In this document: in pieces, positions 16,296-17,931 of the stretch
How positions within the stretch are numbered: position 1 is the stretch's first letter
How the letters are laid out: each line of letters opens with the position of its first letter
Source: Candidatus Bathyarchaeota archaeon
GTDB taxonomy: Archaea; Thermoproteota; Bathyarchaeia; Bathyarchaeales; DTEX01
Direction of reading: 5' to 3'
Assembly: GCA_021162225.1 (NCBI GenBank)
Contig: JAGGZB010000026.1
Location: 1-17,931, forward strand
DNA: 17,931 nucleotides
The notes under the pieces: model-generated
Database searches by the model: none
Told to the model about the DNA's origin: nothing
What the model saw: only the letters and a program-made list of their open reading frames with translations
Translations under genes and position numbers: made by a program

Positions 16296-17633
16296 TTGAT
16301 CAAGAAGGAATTTTTATGCTATGCCCTATCTTTGGCCATTCTTATCTCGCTTCCTTACAGTGTATCTTTCTTAAATGGAAAGAACTTGGGGAGATCGGAG
16401 CTTAGGATGCGCAGGGGAATAAATATTGGGAACGCGCTTGAGGCTCCAAAGGAGGGGCAGTGGGGAGTAATCATCAAGGATGAATATTTCAAGATTATTA
16501 GGGAAGCAGGATTCGACACGGTTAGGATACCTATAAGATGGTCAGCCCATGCAGGGGATAAGCCGCCATATAGGATTGATGATGAGTTCTTTAGTAGGAT
16601 CGATTGGGTTGTGAATAAGTCCTTGGAGAAGGGGCTCATCACAATAATAAACATTCACCACTATGAGGAGTTAATGGAGGATCCGATGGGGCATAGGGAA
16701 CGCTTCCTATCCCTGTGGAGGCAGATATCTAACCACTACAAAGATTACCCAGAGAATCTATACTTTGAACTTCTAAATGAGCCGCATGGGAGATTAACCA
16801 GCAAGATATGGAATGATCTTCTCGCAGAGGCGATAAAGATTATTAGAGAAACAAATCCGACAAGGAAGGTTATAGTTGGGCCGACAGACTGGAATAGCAT
16901 CGATGGGCTTGAAGAGCTAGTAGTACCGGAACATGACAGAAATATAATCGTGACATTCCACTTCTACGCTCCATTCGAGTTTACACATCAGGGTGCTGAA
17001 TGGGTTAGTCCATCTCCCCCGGTGGGAAAGAAGTGGCTTGGAACAGAGGCGGAGCGTAAGCAGATCACAAAACTGCTGGATGCGGCGGTTCAATGGTCAG
17101 AGAAGCATGGAAATATTCCCTTATTTCTGGGAGAGTTCGGGGCATATAGCAAGGCAGATATGGATTCTAGGGTTAGATGGACGTACTTCGTGGCTAGGGA
17201 GGCTGAAAAGAGAGGTATCCCGTGGTGCTACTGGGAGTTCTGCGCCGGATTTGGAGCCTACGACCCAAAAGAGAATAAGTGGAGGGAACCTCTCCTATAC
17301 GCGTTAATTCCAAAACCAAACAAGTATTTCATCTCAGCCATAACGGACTATGGAAGCATCTCAGGAACCGGATGGTACGATGAAGGAACATATGCAACTA
17401 TAAAACTGGACAGAACAGCCACCGGCTTCTTGGTCAGAAATGTCTTTGTCTTCTTTGATGGACTTAAACCGGAAGACAAAATCATCGATAAAGGAGTAAT
17501 TCAAGTCTACGTTGATGGGCCGAGAGAGATAAGAGCGGTATGGAGAAAGGACTACACACAACTAGTACTAATAATGGCGGCGGCATGTATCGGATGCCTA
17601 TTGCTCCTCCTATTAAGAAGAATGTCTTCTTAA
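16296..17633 (+). CDS. Membrane-anchored extracellular GH5 glycoside hydrolase (endoglucanase-like)
   Basis: A glycoside hydrolase family 5 enzyme that would cut beta-1,4-glucan or a related polysaccharide outside the cell with retention of configuration. Residues 1-25 form a signal peptide or N-terminal anchor (KK then a hydrophobic run). The GH5 barrel covers about 38-340: RRGINIGNALEAP (39-51), VRIPIRWS (76-83), INIHHYEE (118-125), FELLNEPHG (157-165, acid/base E162), FHFYAP (221-226), FLGEFGAYS (277-285, nucleophile E280) and WCYWEFCAGFG (310-320). Both catalytic glutamates are present. Residues about 345-418 form a small beta-module with GTGWYDEGTYATI, like modules found before anchors in archaeal surface proteins. 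Residues 422-440 are a membrane span followed by RRMSS, so the enzyme stays tethered with its catalytic part outside. The TTG start has AGGGGGA upstream. Mannanase or another GH5 activity is possible. Confidence 0.92.
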   Translation: MIKKEFLCYALSLAILISLPYSVSFLNGKNLGRSELRMRRGINIGNALEAPKEGQWGVIIKDEYFKIIREAGFDTVRIPIRWSAHAGDKPPYRIDDEFFSRIDWVVNKSLEKGLITIINIHHYEELMEDPMGHRERFLSLWRQISNHYKDYPENLYFELLNEPHGRLTSKIWNDLLAEAIKIIRETNPTRKVIVGPTDWNSIDGLEELVVPEHDRNIIVTFHFYAPFEFTHQGAEWVSPSPPVGKKWLGTEAERKQITKLLDAAVQWSEKHGNIPLFLGEFGAYSKADMDSRVRWTYFVAREAEKRGIPWCYWEFCAGFGAYDPKENKWREPLLYALIPKPNKYFISAITDYGSISGTGWYDEGTYATIKLDRTATGFLVRNVFVFFDGLKPEDKIIDKGVIQVYVDGPREIRAVWRKDYTQLVLIMAAACIGCLLLLLLRRMSS

Positions 17634-17662
17634 AAAGGATTCATTTGAAGACTTGTATGCTG

Positions 17663-17676
17663 ATTTTGTGTTTTTC
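17663..17676 (+). terminator. U-rich terminator-like stretch after the GH5 gene
   Basis: ATTTTGTGTTTTTC starts 30 bases after the GH5 stop codon, followed by another TATTTT run. Archaeal RNA polymerase terminates at such U-tracts without needing a hairpin. Confidence 0.45.
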
Positions 17677-17741
17677 TTAATATTTTGGCTTATTAAACCT
17701 AAAGATTCAAGTGATACTGAACATTTTCACGCTTTCTAGTC

Positions 17742-17758
17742 ATCCTTATAAGAAGGAT
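17742..17758. repeat. Short inverted repeat at the end of the antitoxin gene
   Basis: ATCCTT (17742-17747) and AAGGAT (17753-17758) flank a 5-base loop and overlap the stop codon of the minus-strand gene. It could help end that transcript, but no U-run follows on the minus strand. The surrounding stretch 17634-17757 holds no gene that I can see. Confidence 0.3.
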
Positions 17759-17931
17759 CATGATTGAGGTGCTGCCCGAAGGCTGGAAGGATTACTCTCA
17801 ACTTTTCCACCGAAGATTGACTTAAAGTCCCTCTCCAAATCTTCAGCCCTGTAATGTATCGGGATTCTCTCGGAGGCGGCGACCTCGACCATCTTTGACA
17901 GGGATAGACCAGCCATACGAGAAGCCTTCCA
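17758..17931 (-). CDS. UPF0175-like antitoxin, C-terminal part only
   Basis: The minus strand is open from the window edge to TGA at 17758, giving 57 residues with no start inside the window. The sequence AARMAGLS-like (here SRMAGLSLSKMVEVAASE) followed by RIPIHYRAEDLERDFKSIF matches the end of UPF0175 proteins, which usually read AAxMAGxSxxEFxxLLxxxGIPVxYxxEDLExD. These small DNA-binding proteins act as antitoxins for PIN-domain RNases (VapBC-type modules) in archaea and cyanobacteria. The last 17 residues are low in structure. No PIN-domain toxin follows downstream on this strand, where the GH5 gene lies instead, so any partner must be upstream beyond the edge or elsewhere. Assignment is from remembered family pattern and is likely but not certain. 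Confidence 0.65.
   Translation of the reverse strand, partial: WKASRMAGLSLSKMVEVAASERIPIHYRAEDLERDFKSIFGGKVESNPSSLRAAPQS

Noticed and set aside
1..17931. tRNA, rRNA, CRISPR array or insertion sequence in the window
   Set aside because: Intergenic gaps are short and show no cloverleaf, regular spacer array, transposase motif or terminal inverted repeats that I could find by eye.

Overview
The window looks archaeal. The signs are A/T-rich TATA-like boxes about 25 bases upstream of probable transcription starts, several starts that appear leaderless, many GTG/TTG starts (some behind strong GGAGG ribosome sites), a strong preference for AGA/AGG arginine codons, a DRG-like GTPase with a TGS domain, a UPF0175-type antitoxin fragment, and a cellulase held by a C-terminal membrane anchor. 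A thermophilic member of the Thermoproteota/Bathyarchaeia/Korarchaeota side of the Archaea would fit, but the lineage cannot be fixed from this sequence alone.

Layout. Bases 1-781 (minus) hold most of a sugar-nucleotide epimerase, cut by the window edge. A 124-residue protein of unknown function (895-1269, plus) converges on a DRG/TGS GTPase (1292-2461, minus). Upstream of the GTPase on the same strand lie a galactokinase-like GHMP kinase, a glycerophosphodiester phosphodiesterase and a PHP-domain phosphoesterase (2580-5485), closely spaced and probably one transcript starting at a divergent promoter region (5486-5587).

On the plus strand from that divergent region runs the most unusual part, 5588-16204. 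It encodes a fold-III PLP decarboxylase of the diaminopimelate-decarboxylase superfamily without the usual DAP-recognition motif, a 2515-residue protein ending in an ATP-grasp domain, and a separate 515-residue ATP-grasp protein 26 bases further on. A decarboxylase next to two ATP-grasp ligases suggests an undescribed pathway that makes an amine from an amino acid and joins it, or a related substrate, through an amide bond. That is an inference from gene content. Most of the giant protein (roughly residues 1-1900) belongs to no family I recognise.

The plus strand then carries a secreted, membrane-anchored GH5 glycoside hydrolase (16296-17633), a U-rich terminator-like stretch, and the C-terminal end of a UPF0175-like antitoxin on the minus strand at the right edge. 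The epimerase, galactokinase-like kinase and GH5 enzyme give the surroundings a carbohydrate theme. The decarboxylase-giant-ATP-grasp trio appears to be a separate functional unit.
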